A stretch of 64,000 bases of DNA from Glossina fuscipes (GCF_014805625.2 NW_024003757.1:113441-177440), one strand, 5' to 3'; shown: positions 44,020 to 56,579, numbered from the stretch's first letter. The notes: generated by a model from the sequence alone, not told the origin. Program-made: numbers and translations.

Positions 44020-44200
44020 TGTAGTGTGATCGCATACCGTCGTATGCATCCACTTTGAAGTGCGACAGAATTATGCTGAATTTACATAATTCTGTAGCAA
44101 AAAAGTAAAACAAAAATTTTGTCGCACTGGGTATTGCATTAAGAAATGCAATACGATGCCAGGCGCCCTAATTAAAATAAGTGTTAACGTAGAATAAAAT
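44020..44200 (+). repeat. Dispersed repeat, probable LTR start, matched at window end
   Basis: TGTAGTGTGATCGCATACCGTC, CATCCACTTTGAAGTG, CGACAGAATTATGC and GGCGCCCTAATTAAAATAA match 63819-64000 in the same order. TGTA at the left edge of both and a TATA-like sequence (AGTATAAATG, about 44215) suggest the 5' part of an LTR. The right boundary may extend towards 44530. Confidence 0.7.
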
Positions 44201-45539
44201 CACCTGTAGATTTAAGTATAAATGAGGCACTTAAAGAAAAAAAGAATCAGTTGTTTAACAGCAATTCATAACCAAGCGTTTTATTCGCTCAATTATAAAA
44301 GGCGTTAAATCCGCCTAAGCTTTAGCTAGGGACCGTCTCTTGCCGAGCTTCATTGGCACTACATGAGACGGATAGACTTGGCGTTCTGCAGCCGAGCAGA
44401 ATAGGGACACACTTACAACTCAAGTACCCTTGCCAAGGAAGGATTCATAGAGAATCCTACCTAATAATACGGCAACACATTTGGTCAACACGACACATTG
44501 TTGCATTAGCGTTTTCAATTCATTACAACGGTCTCAGCTAAATACAAGAGAAAATCAATATTGATGTTTTTTTATATGCATGTAATACTCCAAAGGGATT
44601 AAATCAACTGTTCTATGACGTCTCTTAGTACAATATTAAAAGTACGTTAAGATCTTATTGAAATATTTGCCATTTTGTCTTCGTGTAATGAGAATTATGC
44701 ACTTTTTCCTTCGCCTATAAAATGAAATCAAATAATTATATATTTTAGTGAATTGTCTTGATGATTAATGAAGTGTACCAATTCCATGAGTAGTTTTTGA
44801 GCGTTTTTGTTGTGGTTGTTGGCTTTTCGAGAGAAGTTGTTATTGTATCATATCGTGTGTCAACCTATAAAACGGTATATAATTTTACTTGAAAGGTGTA
44901 GTACCTCTCTTTTGTTATTTCTCGGATATAAATTGTGGGCAAGAGTTGCACTTTGTTGTTGTTGTTTAGAAATCTCACCTTAAAACAGAGCGTGAGAATT
45001 CTCGAACTCCAACTCTAACTCTTCGTATAAAGTGTGAAGCAAAGATTTAAAGCAGTAGTGAATTTGATATTTCCTTTAATACAATTGAAGATATGAATGA
45101 ATCAAAAATATTTCGTATGATGAAAAAGTGAATTATCATCGATTGGAGGAAATTATAAGTAGAAAATTGAACCAAAATCGGTTGAAAAAATTACAAACGG
45201 AAAGAAAAATAGATTGACACTTATTTTATTAATAAATTACAACCGGCCATCATCCAAAGAGTAATACAAAGGAAACTAACTATACCAGAAATTTATCAAA
45301 AGGTATATACCCATCTTTTGTTAATTTTAAATAAATTAGAATGCTTTGAAATGGGCATCAAATCGTTACATTTGCTTACGAATCTTTGCAGGGATAGAAG
45401 ACGAGACGCTCTTAGCACGGGGCTAAATAGACATTTATCCTGAGTCCTGAGAATAAAGGAACCAGCTGATCTATCGCAGGCCTTCCATTTTTACCTCAAG
45501 TTGTAGAACTAGAATTTGCAGAATGGTTTTCTTTCAATT

Positions 45540-46660
45540 ATATTATCAGTATTTTAATCAATAGGAATAACATAAAGCCAACCATCCCATCCAGACTTCA
45601 TCCAGATTTCAACCACGCTGCGAGCAGATGGATATAGACCAAAGCTTCCTCTCTCGCCGCATAAAATACGCGACAGACAATTTTTTGTGAATAGGCCACA
45701 ACAATTCACTGATTGTCAACGATTGAAGCAGCAAAGAACATTCATATTAACGGATTAACAAGACGGGACTACAAACGGACAAGGAAATGAGAAAGACGAA
45801 AAGTTTGGAGGACAAAGTGGCATACATTTAGTATGATCAGCTCTTCGCTTCCTTAATTTGAAGCTAAAGCGGAGAGCGGGAATATTTTAAAATTTTGGCT
45901 AGAGCCTGTGTTTAGTAAAGATTACGTTAAATCCGAATTAGTAAAGAAATGTATAACGAACGAAAATCCATTTGATACACGATCGATAGTCGGCGATATT
46001 CGAATTATAAATACATTTGACGGTGTAATAACTTTATATAATAATTTTAGGCAAATAGAAGCAATCGTTCACGTTATTAAAAATGTGATAGCATTGAAAA
46101 ATACCCACAAAGTAAGTTTCAAACAACTTTCCACACAATGAGAAAATGCCATAAATATTAGATTAGAAAATTTGTCGACGAAGCTCTTTTCTGAACCTGA
46201 CGAAAATTTACATGAACTCAGAACCACAGCTATCACCTCGGTTTATTCAGAATCTTACTCTTGGGCTACAACCCCAAAACATAAAGCAGATAATCAGGTA
46301 AACAAACTTTTGAATGACGGAATTATAAGACCATCTCGATCAGCGTTTAGTTCTACAGTATGGACAGTTCCAAAAATACGATACGGCCGGTAATAAGCAG
46401 TGGTAAGGGAAATTGAGTTCCATCACCATTGTAGATAGATGTCCTATTCCCGAGATGTCAGAGGTAAACTCAGTCGTGATTAATACTTTCTTTTTAGTAC
46501 CCGATCTAAAAAGTGGTCTTCACCAAGTTTACTTAAAAAAATCTGATATTTAAAAAACGGTTTTCAGTGTATATAACGGAGAGTACGGATTTATGCGTCT
46601 ACCGCTCGGTCTTAAAAACGCGCCGTCTATATTTCAATGCGCTCTCGATAATATTCGGCG
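45540..46660 (+). pseudogene. Gypsy-group gag end, protease and RT start (decayed)
   Basis: Around 45600-45700 a decayed gag C-terminal block is likely (RADGYRPKLPLS). From 45908 the frame reads a protease-like SIVGDIRII and TFDGVI block, with the DTG motif itself lost. From 46172 it reads the entry to a gypsy reverse transcriptase (DNQVNKLLNDGIIRPS followed by TVWTVPK). After several stops comes YNGEYGFMRLPLGLKNAPS near 46570-46625. Coding stops at about 46660, where LINE copy 2 begins. Confidence 0.75.
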
Positions 46661-47095
46661 AGAATGCTTGCGAAGTCTGGCAACTCTGTCGCGCGGTATA
46701 GACGTCTATATTTTGTTTCGGCAATTAATATTTTAATTTTTTGTTGAATTTCGTGGCTATTCTGCCTTATAGTGTGTGAATTTATAATATACTTTGAGAA
46801 GAAAGTGAGTGAATTCAAAGTAAAAGAAATATTTTTCCTTTACTCTTTGATTCATTTGATTTTTGCAAACAAAAATTTTGAGCTCTGATATAAATCTCTC
46901 TTTTTTTTTGTTTTCTCTCTTTTTCTCTGTTATTTTTTTGCTGTTTGGAGTTTGTGTTGCTATTGATATCTCGTTACAGTGTCAACCTAACAGTGAAGTT
47001 TTGCACGAATTGGTTGATAAATTTTTATGTTCAGGATTTTTTTAGTTATTTGTGTGTCTGTTCTTCATAATCCACAACTGTCTTTTTGACAGGAC

Positions 47096-48142
47096 ATGGA
47101 GTGTTTATATACACCTTGTCGGGCGAAATCAGGCCCGGATTCTGATAGATTCGTTTCTTGTTGGCTCTGCGAGCGCTTTGGTCATGCAAAGTGTGCCGGT
47201 ATTCTCGGCCGTGCTGCTGACGCAGTCGCTGATAAAGGCTTAAGATGGTCATGTCCTGACTGTAGGCAGCGGGACATTGAATTTTATAAACTTTTCACGG
47301 AGACCCGTTATGGTTTCTCGGAATTGAGTAGAAATCTCGGCTCCTTGTGGGAAAAGTTTGAGCTCATTAAGTCTAGGTTTGATGAGTGTCGCTTTATTGG
47401 ACACTCATCTTCTACTCGTAGCGTAGCGTGTGGGACGTCACATCTGGCTTTCTCCAAATCTAATTCGTTGGTACAAGTTACCGCTCCCTTTAACTCTAAA
47501 ATGAACAGTAATGTTTCCGATATTACTGAGTCGGTTGGTAGCAAAACAGTTACAAACAAACCGGCAAGTCCATCGGTTTTAAGCTACGCTGAAGTGGCAA
47601 GGGTATCTCCGCCCAGAGCCGCCACTCACTCTAATCAAGTGCCATCGCCTAAAAGTAATGAAGAGAAAAATAGGTCATCCTCTCCTCCTGGCTGTTCGCG
47701 TGTGAATGCTGGTCACCAGACTGGGCAAGTCTCACAAGCTGCCGGAACAAGGGCGATAACCCCATCTATATTTTCCCCAACTCGAAACTCTCCTACCGTG
47801 AACCCCCCTCCTGTTCCAAATAATGACATTTGCTTGACGGCAGTTCCTCCCAGAAAAGCAATGTTTATGTCAAGACTGGCACCTGAAACATCGGTGGATA
47901 ACATAGAAGGTTATCTGGCGACGAAAGTGCCATCAGTCAACTTAAAGCGTGTTAGCATCTTCACAATGGCTCCTTCTCAAGCTAGGGCAATCTCCTCTTT
48001 TAAAATATTAGTTCCGACTGAAAACAGTGATATGTTGTTAAACAAATCACTGTGGCCAGTAGGATCCTTAATTAAGAAATTTATCCCTCGAGATCGTCCT
48101 CGTAATACCAAGGCAATAGTCTTGTCGCCTTCAAAAAACTAA
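47096..48142 (+). CDS. LINE copy 2 ORF1, PHD-finger protein
   Basis: An intact frame of 348 codons starting MECLYTPC. Domains as in copy 1: the PHD-type zinc motif (CLYTPC, CWLC, HAKC, WSCPDC) at the N terminus, a Ser/Pro-rich middle, and an RRM-like C-terminal region with AMFMSRLAPETS, SSFKILVP and LWPVGS. Conservation of reading frame with many silent-looking differences from copy 1 suggests selection on the protein before insertion. It ends with the slippery heptamer. Confidence 0.9.
   Translation: MECLYTPCRAKSGPDSDRFVSCWLCERFGHAKCAGILGRAADAVADKGLRWSCPDCRQRDIEFYKLFTETRYGFSELSRNLGSLWEKFELIKSRFDECRFIGHSSSTRSVACGTSHLAFSKSNSLVQVTAPFNSKMNSNVSDITESVGSKTVTNKPASPSVLSYAEVARVSPPRAATHSNQVPSPKSNEEKNRSSSPPGCSRVNAGHQTGQVSQAAGTRAITPSIFSPTRNSPTVNPPPVPNNDICLTAVPPRKAMFMSRLAPETSVDNIEGYLATKVPSVNLKRVSIFTMAPSQARAISSFKILVPTENSDMLLNKSLWPVGSLIKKFIPRDRPRNTKAIVLSPSKN
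48133..48139 (+). promoter_or_regulatory. Candidate -1 frameshift site A_AAA_AAC (copy 2)
   Basis: TCA AAA AAC TAA, identical in phase and position to copy 1, although the bases after it differ. The -1 frame continues open through CTC ATT TAT CAA AAT GTT into the endonuclease. Confidence 0.7.
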
Positions 48143-48785
48143 TTGTTTCTTCAGGCCCACTATCTCTCATTTATCAAAATGTTAGGGGCCTAAATTCGAA
48201 AATTCGTTCCACTTTTCTAAATTCAGTGAGCACGGAATTTTTCTGTTTGGCCTTTACTGAAACTTAGCTAAAACCCGATCTTCATTCGTCGGAACTTTTT
48301 CATAATTCTTTCCAAGTGTTTAGAAAGGATCGAGTGAATCGCATTGGTGGTGGTGTATTAATTGCCATATCTGCGTCAGTCCCGTCCAATTTAATTGAAT
48401 TTCCCACTTCTCCTGACGTTGAATTTATCGCCATTCGTGCGAAAATGCCTAATAAACATCTATTTATAACCTGCTCCTATATTCCCCCAAATTCTGATAT
48501 CTCCATATACAGGCAACACGCTGCCCTCATATGTGAAGTGGCCAAGCGGTCTAGACCCACCGATTTGGTCGTTGCATTGGGTGACTTCAATTTGCCTCAA
48601 GTCACTTGGTGTAACACTGATAATTCTGGCGGTTTGGTTCCTACTTCAACGTCTGATAGGGGTGTTGTGTTCTTTAGTGAATTGTTTGATCATAATTTGG
48701 GTCAATATAATCGTACCCCTAATTGTAATGGTAGACTGCTTGATCTCTGCTTTGCCAATTTTCCCGAGATTTACGTAAATCGTTG

Positions 48786-49047
48786 ACCACCTTGTAACGA
48801 GTTTCCTTAGGCAGGGTATGACTCAGCCAATCCAGGANNNNNNNNNNGAGATTTACTTTTACAATGATTTTGTGATTTTAGTTTTTCACGCATACATTTG
48901 ATGCTGGAGGGGGGCTGCTCATCTTCTAATGAACCCCCAACGGACGTGCACAGACAGATCGGACTGGCGGGTTGCCTGCTGTGGACAAACGTCTACGGCG
49001 GACGGACTTGTATTTCGTAAGGAAGCAAAATCGCTTCCTTACAACCT
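48786..49047. mobile_element. Small GC-richer insertion with terminal hairpin and gap
   Basis: This sequence replaces about 7 bp of LINE ORF2 (copy 1 reads through from CGTTG to TTTAGTTTACC). It carries the 10-N gap and ends with a perfect 10-bp stem: GTAAGGAAGC, loop AAAATC, GCTTCCTTAC (49017-49042). No transposase is visible. Type not identified; a non-autonomous DNA element is possible. Confidence 0.6.
48838..48847. other. Assembly gap (10 N)
   Basis: Ten N characters inside the small insertion in LINE copy 2. True length unknown. Confidence 0.99.
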
Positions 49048-51577
49048 TTTAGTTTACCTGAGGATCCTTATCATCCATCAATATGCATTTCCTTTCATCA
49101 TATGAATGATGGTTTGTTGAAATGCCTTAATGTGCCAAATCAAACTTTTTTAAATAATTATTATGATTTTCATAAAATCAATATTGTATTGCTAAAACAT
49201 CGTCTTTCACATTTGACGCTTGATTTCCCAACCGGTAGTATTGAAAGTTTATTTTCATCGTTCTACAATACATTAGATCTAGCTATTGCTGCATCTGTTC
49301 CGATCAAGAAGTGTCGACCTCGAAGCAGGTGTCCCCCGCGGTTTAATAAGATCACAAGAATAGAAAAAACTCGCTATTCAAAAAATATTCGAAAAGTGGC
49401 TCTGCGCTCGACTATGTCGCTTACTCGGTGGCGAGGCATAGATTTAACTCCCTCAACCATCATTATTACTGCAGATACCTTCAGTTCATTAAATCCTCTC
49501 TGTTTGCTAATCCTAAATTCTTCTTTGAATTTGTTAACTCTAAAAGAAAAATTTCCACATATCCCTCTCATGTTTCTTTTAATGGCTCTGATTCCTCGGA
49601 TGATTTTGAAATCTCAAATCTATTTGCTGAGTATTTCCAACGAAACTTTTCGATTGCTAATTTCGATTTATCGGCAAACTACCCATATCCTATAACTAAC
49701 TCGGTTTCAATACCTAACTTGGTTATTTCGGAAGATGATGTTTTTAAAGGGTTGAGTTTTCTAAAATACAGTTGTTCGCCTGGACCTGATGGAATTCCAT
49801 CATGTGTACTTAAATCTTGCGATGTCGAGTTGTGTGGTGTGATCTCAAAGATTTTTAACATGTCCTTGTATTCAGGTGTTTTCCCTTCATGTTGGAAGAG
49901 TAGTTTCCTTATTCCTATCCACAAGAGTGGAAGTAGACAATTTGTTGAGAACTACAGAGGCATAGCCAAATTGAGTGTCTTGCCCAAGTTGTTCGAGCGT
50001 ATTGTGACTCAGCATTTGGCCTTTGCCATTAATTCGTATATTTCTCCGCACCAGCACGGCTTTCGGAAAGGGCGATCTACAGTCACCAACTTGTTAGAGT
50101 TTACCTGTCATGTTTTCAAGGCTTTTTCTAGTGGCTCTCGCACAGATGTTATTTACACTGATTTAAGCAAAGCATTTGATATGGTTAACCATAGACTACT
50201 TACCTTTAAACTCCAAGCCCCTGGCTTCCCTTTCTATTTAGTGAAATGGATAAGCTCTTATCTGCACAACAGATCCTTCAGGGTTTTGTTCAACTTTATC
50301 ACCTCGGATAAATTCCTCGTTATATCTGGCGTACCTCAAGGAAGTCACTGAGGTCCCATTTTATTTAATTTATACATTAACGATCTTCCGTCGGTGGTTA
50401 ATACCAGTCAGATGTTAATGTATGCTGATGATATGAAACTGTTTTTTTTCTTCTCTGTTGAATCGCAATCACATCAGATTTCAAGTGACTTGGATAATTT
50501 TGTTGCATGGTGCTCTTTGAATCTTCTGAAACTAAATTTGAGTAAATGTAAGAAGCTTTCATTCTCAAGAAAAAAGGCATGCATTACTCAGTATTTCATA
50601 GATTCGCATAAGTTGGAGGACGTCGATTAGATCACAGATTTAGGCGTTCTATTTGACCATAGGTTACGTTTAAACTTGCATATTGAACTCTCGATAAGCA
50701 AAGCTAGATCCGCGCTTGGTTTTATAAAAAGGTGGTCCAAAGAGCTTGATGATACCTACATTTCGAAAAGGCTGTACATGTGTTTGGTTAGACCCGTACT
50801 CGAGTATGCCTCTGTTGTGGATCTCGTAGGTGCTATGTAGATTCAATTCAATCTGTTCAAAAGCAATTCTTGCTGTTTACCCTTACAAATTTGGGTTGGG
50901 ATCCGATTGTCTCTCTTCCTTCCTGTGAAAATAGGTTGCTTCTGCTGTCCTTACTTTCTCTTGAGAAAAGTAGGTTTGTTTTTGGGTTTCTTTTGTAATC
51001 AAAGTAATAAATGGCGTTATTGACTCGCCTTTATTACTTGGTGAAATAAGCTTTAATCTCCCTAACCTTTTCTCTAGTCACTTTATCTTGGTTAAGTTTA
51101 GTCAATGTAGATATAATTATGAGCTGTTTAATCCGCTCAGAGTTGTTTGCAAGAACCTAAATGACGTCTACCACTTATTCTCGTTATCGGACTGTTTAAA
51201 GTCAATTAGAGCAACATTGCTTAATACGCGCGATTTACCTATGTCTTACTTAAATTAGCTTTTAACCTTAAAAAGTCGTTACGATTCCAAAATGAATTGT
51301 TGTTTACTATTATCGGTTGCCAGGCTTTTGCATGTTTGCGATGGCTTAGGGGTTAATTTGCAATTTGGTCCTGTACCGGTTGTAAGTGTGGCTCTTTGCT
51401 GGTTGTGTACATGATTTTTTCTTTTTTTTTTCTTCTTATTTGTTTTATTGTACTTATACTCAATTTTATTGTTAATTAATATAAGTTTTGCATTAAGAGG
51501 CAATTGCACTCGACTGTTATTTGTTTAGTTGAGTTTCTAGTATAAGTGGAATAAATAAAAATAAATAAATAAATAAG

Positions 51578-54500
51578 ACGCTACAATGTATATATAGACG
51601 ATATAACTATTTTTAGCAAAACAGAAGATGGACACTTCACACACATTAGAAATAGTTTTAAAACATTATGAGAAGCCAGTATGAAGGCACAATCACACAT
51701 ATCTAACTTCTTGAAGAAAAAGGTTGAATGTTTATATATTATTACACCCGTTAATACAAAAACAAGCCCATACAAAGTTACGGTTATTAGAAACTTCCCA
51801 CAACCTGAACATCTTAAGGAATTTGCCAGCTTTCTTGGTACGTCAGGTATTACAGTCAATTCATACCGGACTCTTCTAAACTTGCTAAAACACTGGCTTC
51901 TCTTTTAAAAGCAGAAGGAGGACGAACATCCAAAAATAAATCCTCAAAATTAAAGATAAGTAGACAAAGAAACAAAAAAAAAATCCTTCTGGAAATTAAG
52001 AAATCGCTTACTTCCGAAGAGATTATATTCGCCTACATAGATTATAGTAGCATTTCGAGTTGGTAATGGGCGCCTCCGAATTTGCGAACGTTGCGGTATT
52101 ATCGTAAGGCGGCAAAGCACACGAAGAACACTAAAAAAGGCGGAGAAGCACTACGATGCCAATGAAAAGGAAATGCTTGCCTTTATGTGGGCATTGAATT
52201 CATTTAGGAACTACGAATACGGATCGGCTAAGATTGAAACATTTACAGACCAATCGTTGTCAATTTATGCGCTTAGAAATATAAGTAATAATAGTAAGAT
52301 GAACGTATGGAAATCAATTTTAGAGGAATATAAAGATAAATTCTTTTGTAAACCTGGCAAAACTAACAGCGTAGACGATACCTGATCCGTAAAACGTCCT
52401 CAACACTTTTTATTAAATACATCATCAATCGCGATCAATTCTGACAAATTCATCTCATACCTTCAAGAACCAGATATTTCTAAACAGGGACGTAACTTCT
52501 ACATACCAGTTTAAAATGGTGTTTCCCACAGACCACCGTCATATAGTCACGGAAGCAGATTGTTGCGAGCAAAAATTAATTGATACCCTAAAACGTTATT
52601 TTAACCCCTCTAAAAAAATTGCATTAAAAATGAAAAAAACAGAATGGGCTAAATTCAGCAACTGTATCGTTTGCATTTCAGTGAATACAGTATTAGATTC
52701 ACTCAGATGCCAGTCTAAGATATAACAAATAACTAAGAAGAAAAGAACATAATGATAAGAATTTACAATAGAGCCAATGGAGTCAATGCAAGACACTCCT
52801 ATCCCGCAGAATCCAGGCAAATTGATCCACCTGGACATATTTTTAATAGGAAAAGACTTAGTTGTAACCGCTGTACACAAGTTCCCAAAATATGGTATGA
52901 CAAGGCTAATTCGATCCAGAACATCGGAGAATATTAGACAATCCTTAAGGGATATCCCCAATTCTTCCATACCCAAAATCATAGTGATGGACACTGATAA
53001 ATCCTTTAATTCAGAATCAATAAACTTTATCTCGATGAATTTGGAATTACAATTTGCGGAACACCACTGTACGCAAGTTGTTCAAATGAACAGGTGGAGC
53101 GATTTCACTTCACACTACAATAAATTATGTGCTGCTTTCAAAACGAACATACCCACTGATCGTTTCTAGAATTATTAGGAAAAAAATGTAATTTTTCTAT
53201 TCATGCGGATACGAGAAAAAAGCCCATAGAAACAGTTTTTGGGAGACGGGTAAGCAGCGCTCCTAAATTATTGAAAAAAAATAGGGAAGAAATTATCAAA
53301 AGCCTGAATATGCAGATCCCAATGTCAATCCTAATATGGGTAATGGTCGCGAACGTCCAGCAGCTCGATATACAGGATTTAACTAATAACAACGGACAAA
53401 TACACATCAAGACAGCGGGAGTGAGATTGATTAGCCATTCCGACAAGGTCTTACATTTTATCAACTTAAAATTGTACGACTAATCTCTAACAACATAAAT
53501 ATCTTAAAAACGACCACATTCAAGACTAAACATCTTTTGAACACCGTCGATAAGAACTTTATTTTACTTCAAACAAAAATAATTTGCACATATATTCCAA
53601 ATCGAAACAAGAACTGATCAGTGTTTTGAGAAAAGGTTTGAAATACATTGCGGGGACTATAGACAGCGATCACGAATCACCTGCGCAATAGTCTAGATAC
53701 ATGACAACGTGCGCACTACCAGTAACAAAATTAATAATTCAATATTTATATACTTTTTTATCTGAACAAATTGACACCATTATGGACCGTGACAAGTCCA
53801 TATCAGCAGCTACATAAACTCACTAAAAGATGTAGCATTATATAGAATAAAAACCGTAGATGATCAAATTAAATTTATTGAGCAGTCGTATAAAAACAAC
53901 GATATATCACTTTTACGCAACCACATAGATGACGTCGGACAACTTCCTGGCAAATTGGGTATAATTCATCATCAATATTCTAACGAAAAAATAATTTAAT
54001 TTGATTGCTGACTTTGACACTTACAGCAGCATGAAAGTCGCGGTAATTTTGCTAAATAACAATATCATCTTAATCTTACTTATATCTGAATTTTTCACCA
54101 ACATCTTATCCAAAATAAACTTTGCACTTCCTAATGCCCTAAACAAGTCATTAGTTTTAAGTCAGTATAAAATATTAGCGAACAGTAATAACAATATTTT
54201 TGGTAAAAATGAAAAAGATAAGTTAGAGAAACATCTGATAAAAAAAGAAAAGAAATGCGTAATAAATACTTTGTTATAAATATTATGCCACGAATAATTA
54301 TATTTAAAAATTTTAATGAAAACATAAGTCAAGGTTGTAACAAAGTAAAAATAAGACCAAAAGAAAATTCCTAATGAGATTCGAAAATTGTAAAATGAAT
54401 TGGGTTAACTATATTGGGCTTAAAGCTTGAGAATTTTTATGTAAAACAGCTACAAAATGAAACTAACATTAAATTACTAAGATACCAAAATAAAAATATG

Positions 54501-54680
54501 CATGTAATAATAATATTTATTTTTTTTATTATTTCATTTATTCTTATCTATTTCACCAAATATAAGCTGAAGTTTGGTTCAAGCACAGAATATGTCCCTA
54601 ATCCAAAAAGAGGACTATTCCTGCAAATTTCAACATCGTCCACTATTAAACCGTTTTGGGTCAATAGACTTAAGAGGGAC
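51578..54680 (+). pseudogene. Gypsy-group RT end, RNase H, integrase and env-like remnants
   Basis: The RT catalytic box and flank (VYIDDITIFSK) are at 51587-51620. RNase H blocks follow at 52150-52370 (EKEMLAFMWAL, ETFTDQSLSI, FFCKPGKTN). The integrase core is indicated by VMDTDKSFNSESINF near 52985. From about 53600 to 54680 lie several frames that may be an envelope-like gene: a hydrophobic membrane-spanning stretch (IIIFIFFIISFILIYF, 54511-54558) followed by a basic tail just before the purine tract. Stops are frequent throughout. No intact product is possible. Confidence 0.7.
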
Positions 54681-54681
54681 A

Positions 54682-54860
54682 GGTTAACTAAAGCTAAGAT
54701 AACGAACCAAGCTAAGTAAACAAAATGTGAAACCAAATCAAAAACAGCAATTTCGCATATTTAATGTAGCAAGAAATGCAAGATCAGCGTCTAAGATGTT
54801 TTATGCAGAAACTAGAAACATAAGCTAATTTCTAAGGTAGCATAAGTTTTGAGTTTTACT
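54682..54860 (+). repeat. 3' LTR remnant of the gypsy-group element
   Basis: Directly after the purine tract AAGAGGGACAGG. GGTTAACTAAAGC, CAAATCAAAAACA, AGCAAGAAATGCAAGATCAGCGTCT and GAAACTAGAAACATAA match the 5' LTR at 42404-42765. It shows the site before SINE insertion. Confidence 0.75.
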
Positions 54861-56375
54861 TCTTTTCGACCCAATTAGAAAAATGATTTTTTTAAAAATC
54901 CACTGTAAAGGAAGATTTAACTTATATATATAAATTTTTTTTGTTGGAATTTCATATAATACTATATATATTTTTTTTTTCAACGTTATTAATAAATGAT
55001 AATTTTTATTTCTTTTGTCATTTATTAATGTGCTAAATTCTTCTTAAATGAGAAGAAAGTAGGTTTAGTAGTCGGGGCACCCAAAGTCGGGGTTTCCGTA
55101 GTATAGCTGAAAGGAGACGTTAGGTAGGGTGGAGAATAGATCAGCTTTGGGGCATAATATCTCGGCCTCCCGTCTTGTTAGGAAAACTTCTTTTGTGCGT
55201 TTATTTCTTCGTTAAGTGTAAAACTTGACATGTGCATTCTTTTGTAGTGATGGCAGTTGTCTGTGTTCTGCGGTGTGTCCAACGGACACGATTAAACGCC
55301 CCAAAGCTTCCGAACAATGTGGCTTTGTACACAGTATTACCCGGTTTGGGAATAGAACTAGCCTTGATTGAGTGATTCCCTGGAATACAGCTATTTAGTG
55401 CAAAAATATAAACGTACTTATAAGGACCTCTTTGACCGAAGTCATCAATACACTATAAATTTGGATATACTTTTTTAAAACATTCACATATCATATATTC
55501 GTATATAAAATATACTCTACCACGCATAATACTTAATATAAGTCCAGTAGTTAGTATTTTTACTGACATTTACTATTTCCCATATAATAATATAAATCAT
55601 TTCACATAATATAAATCATTTTTCTGTTTCCACCCTTTGATCGTAAAGATGCATTACTTGTTTTAATGTTATTAAAAATAAATATTGAACATTATTAAAT
55701 ACGTTTGTTTGTTTGGGTTGGACGTGATGATGATGAATGAGTCTGTGGTGGGAGAACGAACAACAAACTAAAATGACAAACGTACTAATATAATATTGGT
55801 CAGACTTATTAGAGGGGACTGGGAACAAACGAACATCATTTTAGTATAAACAAATGTCTAACAATCCATGGATGGACATACATATCTCAATTTCTTTCAG
55901 TTTTTTTTATTTATTTGTAAGTACGTGCCTCTTGAGTTAAACCGACGTGGAATTTATTAAGGCTTTTGCCCTCTGACGTGACAAATTTTTACCTATAATA
56001 CAAAAACGCTTTCTTCTTAGTCATAAACTAGTTGAAAACAGGAAGTCACAACATGTTATATTTCTTGGTGATTTTAGCTTACTGCATTTTTATCGGCGTC
56101 TTAATAAAGATCCAGGTTTTCTAATTCATATCGGTTTTTTGGGTAGGTTTAGAGACTTTCCCGGGAAAATCTTTGATGTTAGTCTTTTCCAGCATAACAA
56201 AAACTTACATCAACATTTTTCAAACAAGGTTAAACTCTCAATCAACTATTGCTTGTCAGTCGTCTTGCTTACAGATTATCATTAGAGATGTTTTTAATAG
56301 GATTGAACTCACCGGTTCTTATGGGCCTATATGCCCTTCTCTTCACGTTTTGGAAATACTTTAAATTTACTAATT
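54861..56375. other. No recognisable gene
   Basis: AT-rich sequence with a GC-richer segment at 55060-55170. Short frames only; no motif on either strand. Confidence 0.5.
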
Positions 56376-56475
56376 TTATACCCACCACCGAAGGATGGGT
56401 GTATACTTAATTTCTAACAATGCTTGCAACACCCAGAAGTAAGCTTCAGAGACTCTGTAAAGTATATATATCCTC
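56376..56475 (+). repeat. Dispersed fly-type repeat, TATACCCACCACCGAAGG block
   Basis: TATACCCACCACCGAAGGAT, TTGCAACACCCAGAAGTAAG and TAAAGTATATATATCC appear in the order of a short repeat that I recall as common in higher flies. The start can fold on itself (TATACCCA against TGGGTGTATA). Class not assigned. Confidence 0.5.
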
Positions 56476-56579
56476 TGCTATTTATGTTGAAAAAATTAGC
56501 CATGTCCACGCAAACTTACAAGTGATAACATTTTTTTTCTTCTATTTCTTGCACAACGGTATAGTTGTGAACGGTATCG

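Larger units (their letters stand above)
48139..51255 (+). pseudogene. LINE copy 2 ORF2, endonuclease and RT, broken
   Basis: The endonuclease part (48139-48785) has QNVRGLNSK, a TAG in the FTETWL motif near 48268 and GDFNLPQ. It is then interrupted by a foreign insert with an N gap. The RT part (49048-51255) has the blocks SPGPDGIPS, ENYRGIAKLS, HGFRKGRST, YTDLSKAFD and GVPQGSH followed by a stop at 50349, then MYADDMKLF (about 50420). Further stops (50628) and frameshifts (about 49370, 50820) follow. Confidence 0.9.
46674..51577 (+). mobile_element. LINE copy 2, inserted in the gypsy RT gene
   Basis: It has the same 5' start (AGTCTGGCAACTCTG) and 3' UTR/AAAT tail as copy 1. The gypsy RT resumes at 51578 with the IDD catalytic box region, which fixes the 3' end. 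It contains an assembly gap and a foreign insert (48786-49047). ORF1 is intact, ORF2 is broken. Confidence 0.92.
42404..54862 (+). mobile_element. Gypsy-group LTR retrotransposon remnant carrying SINE and LINE insertions
   Basis: Related LTR sequences (42404-42765 and 54682-54860) flank decayed gag/pol/env-like sequence in the right order. A purine-rich tract (AAGAGGGACAGG) stands only before the right copy, as expected for a 3' LTR. Subtracting LINE copy 2 (4.9 kb), the SINE and a probable solo repeat at 44 kb leaves about 6.8-7.3 kb, close to a gypsy-group element. Coding parts are full of stops and deletions. Confidence 0.68.

Noticed and set aside
55060..55170. GC-richer segment suspected to be part of an RNA gene or LTR leader
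   Set aside because: No clear fold, pol III boxes or repeat partner found in the window.
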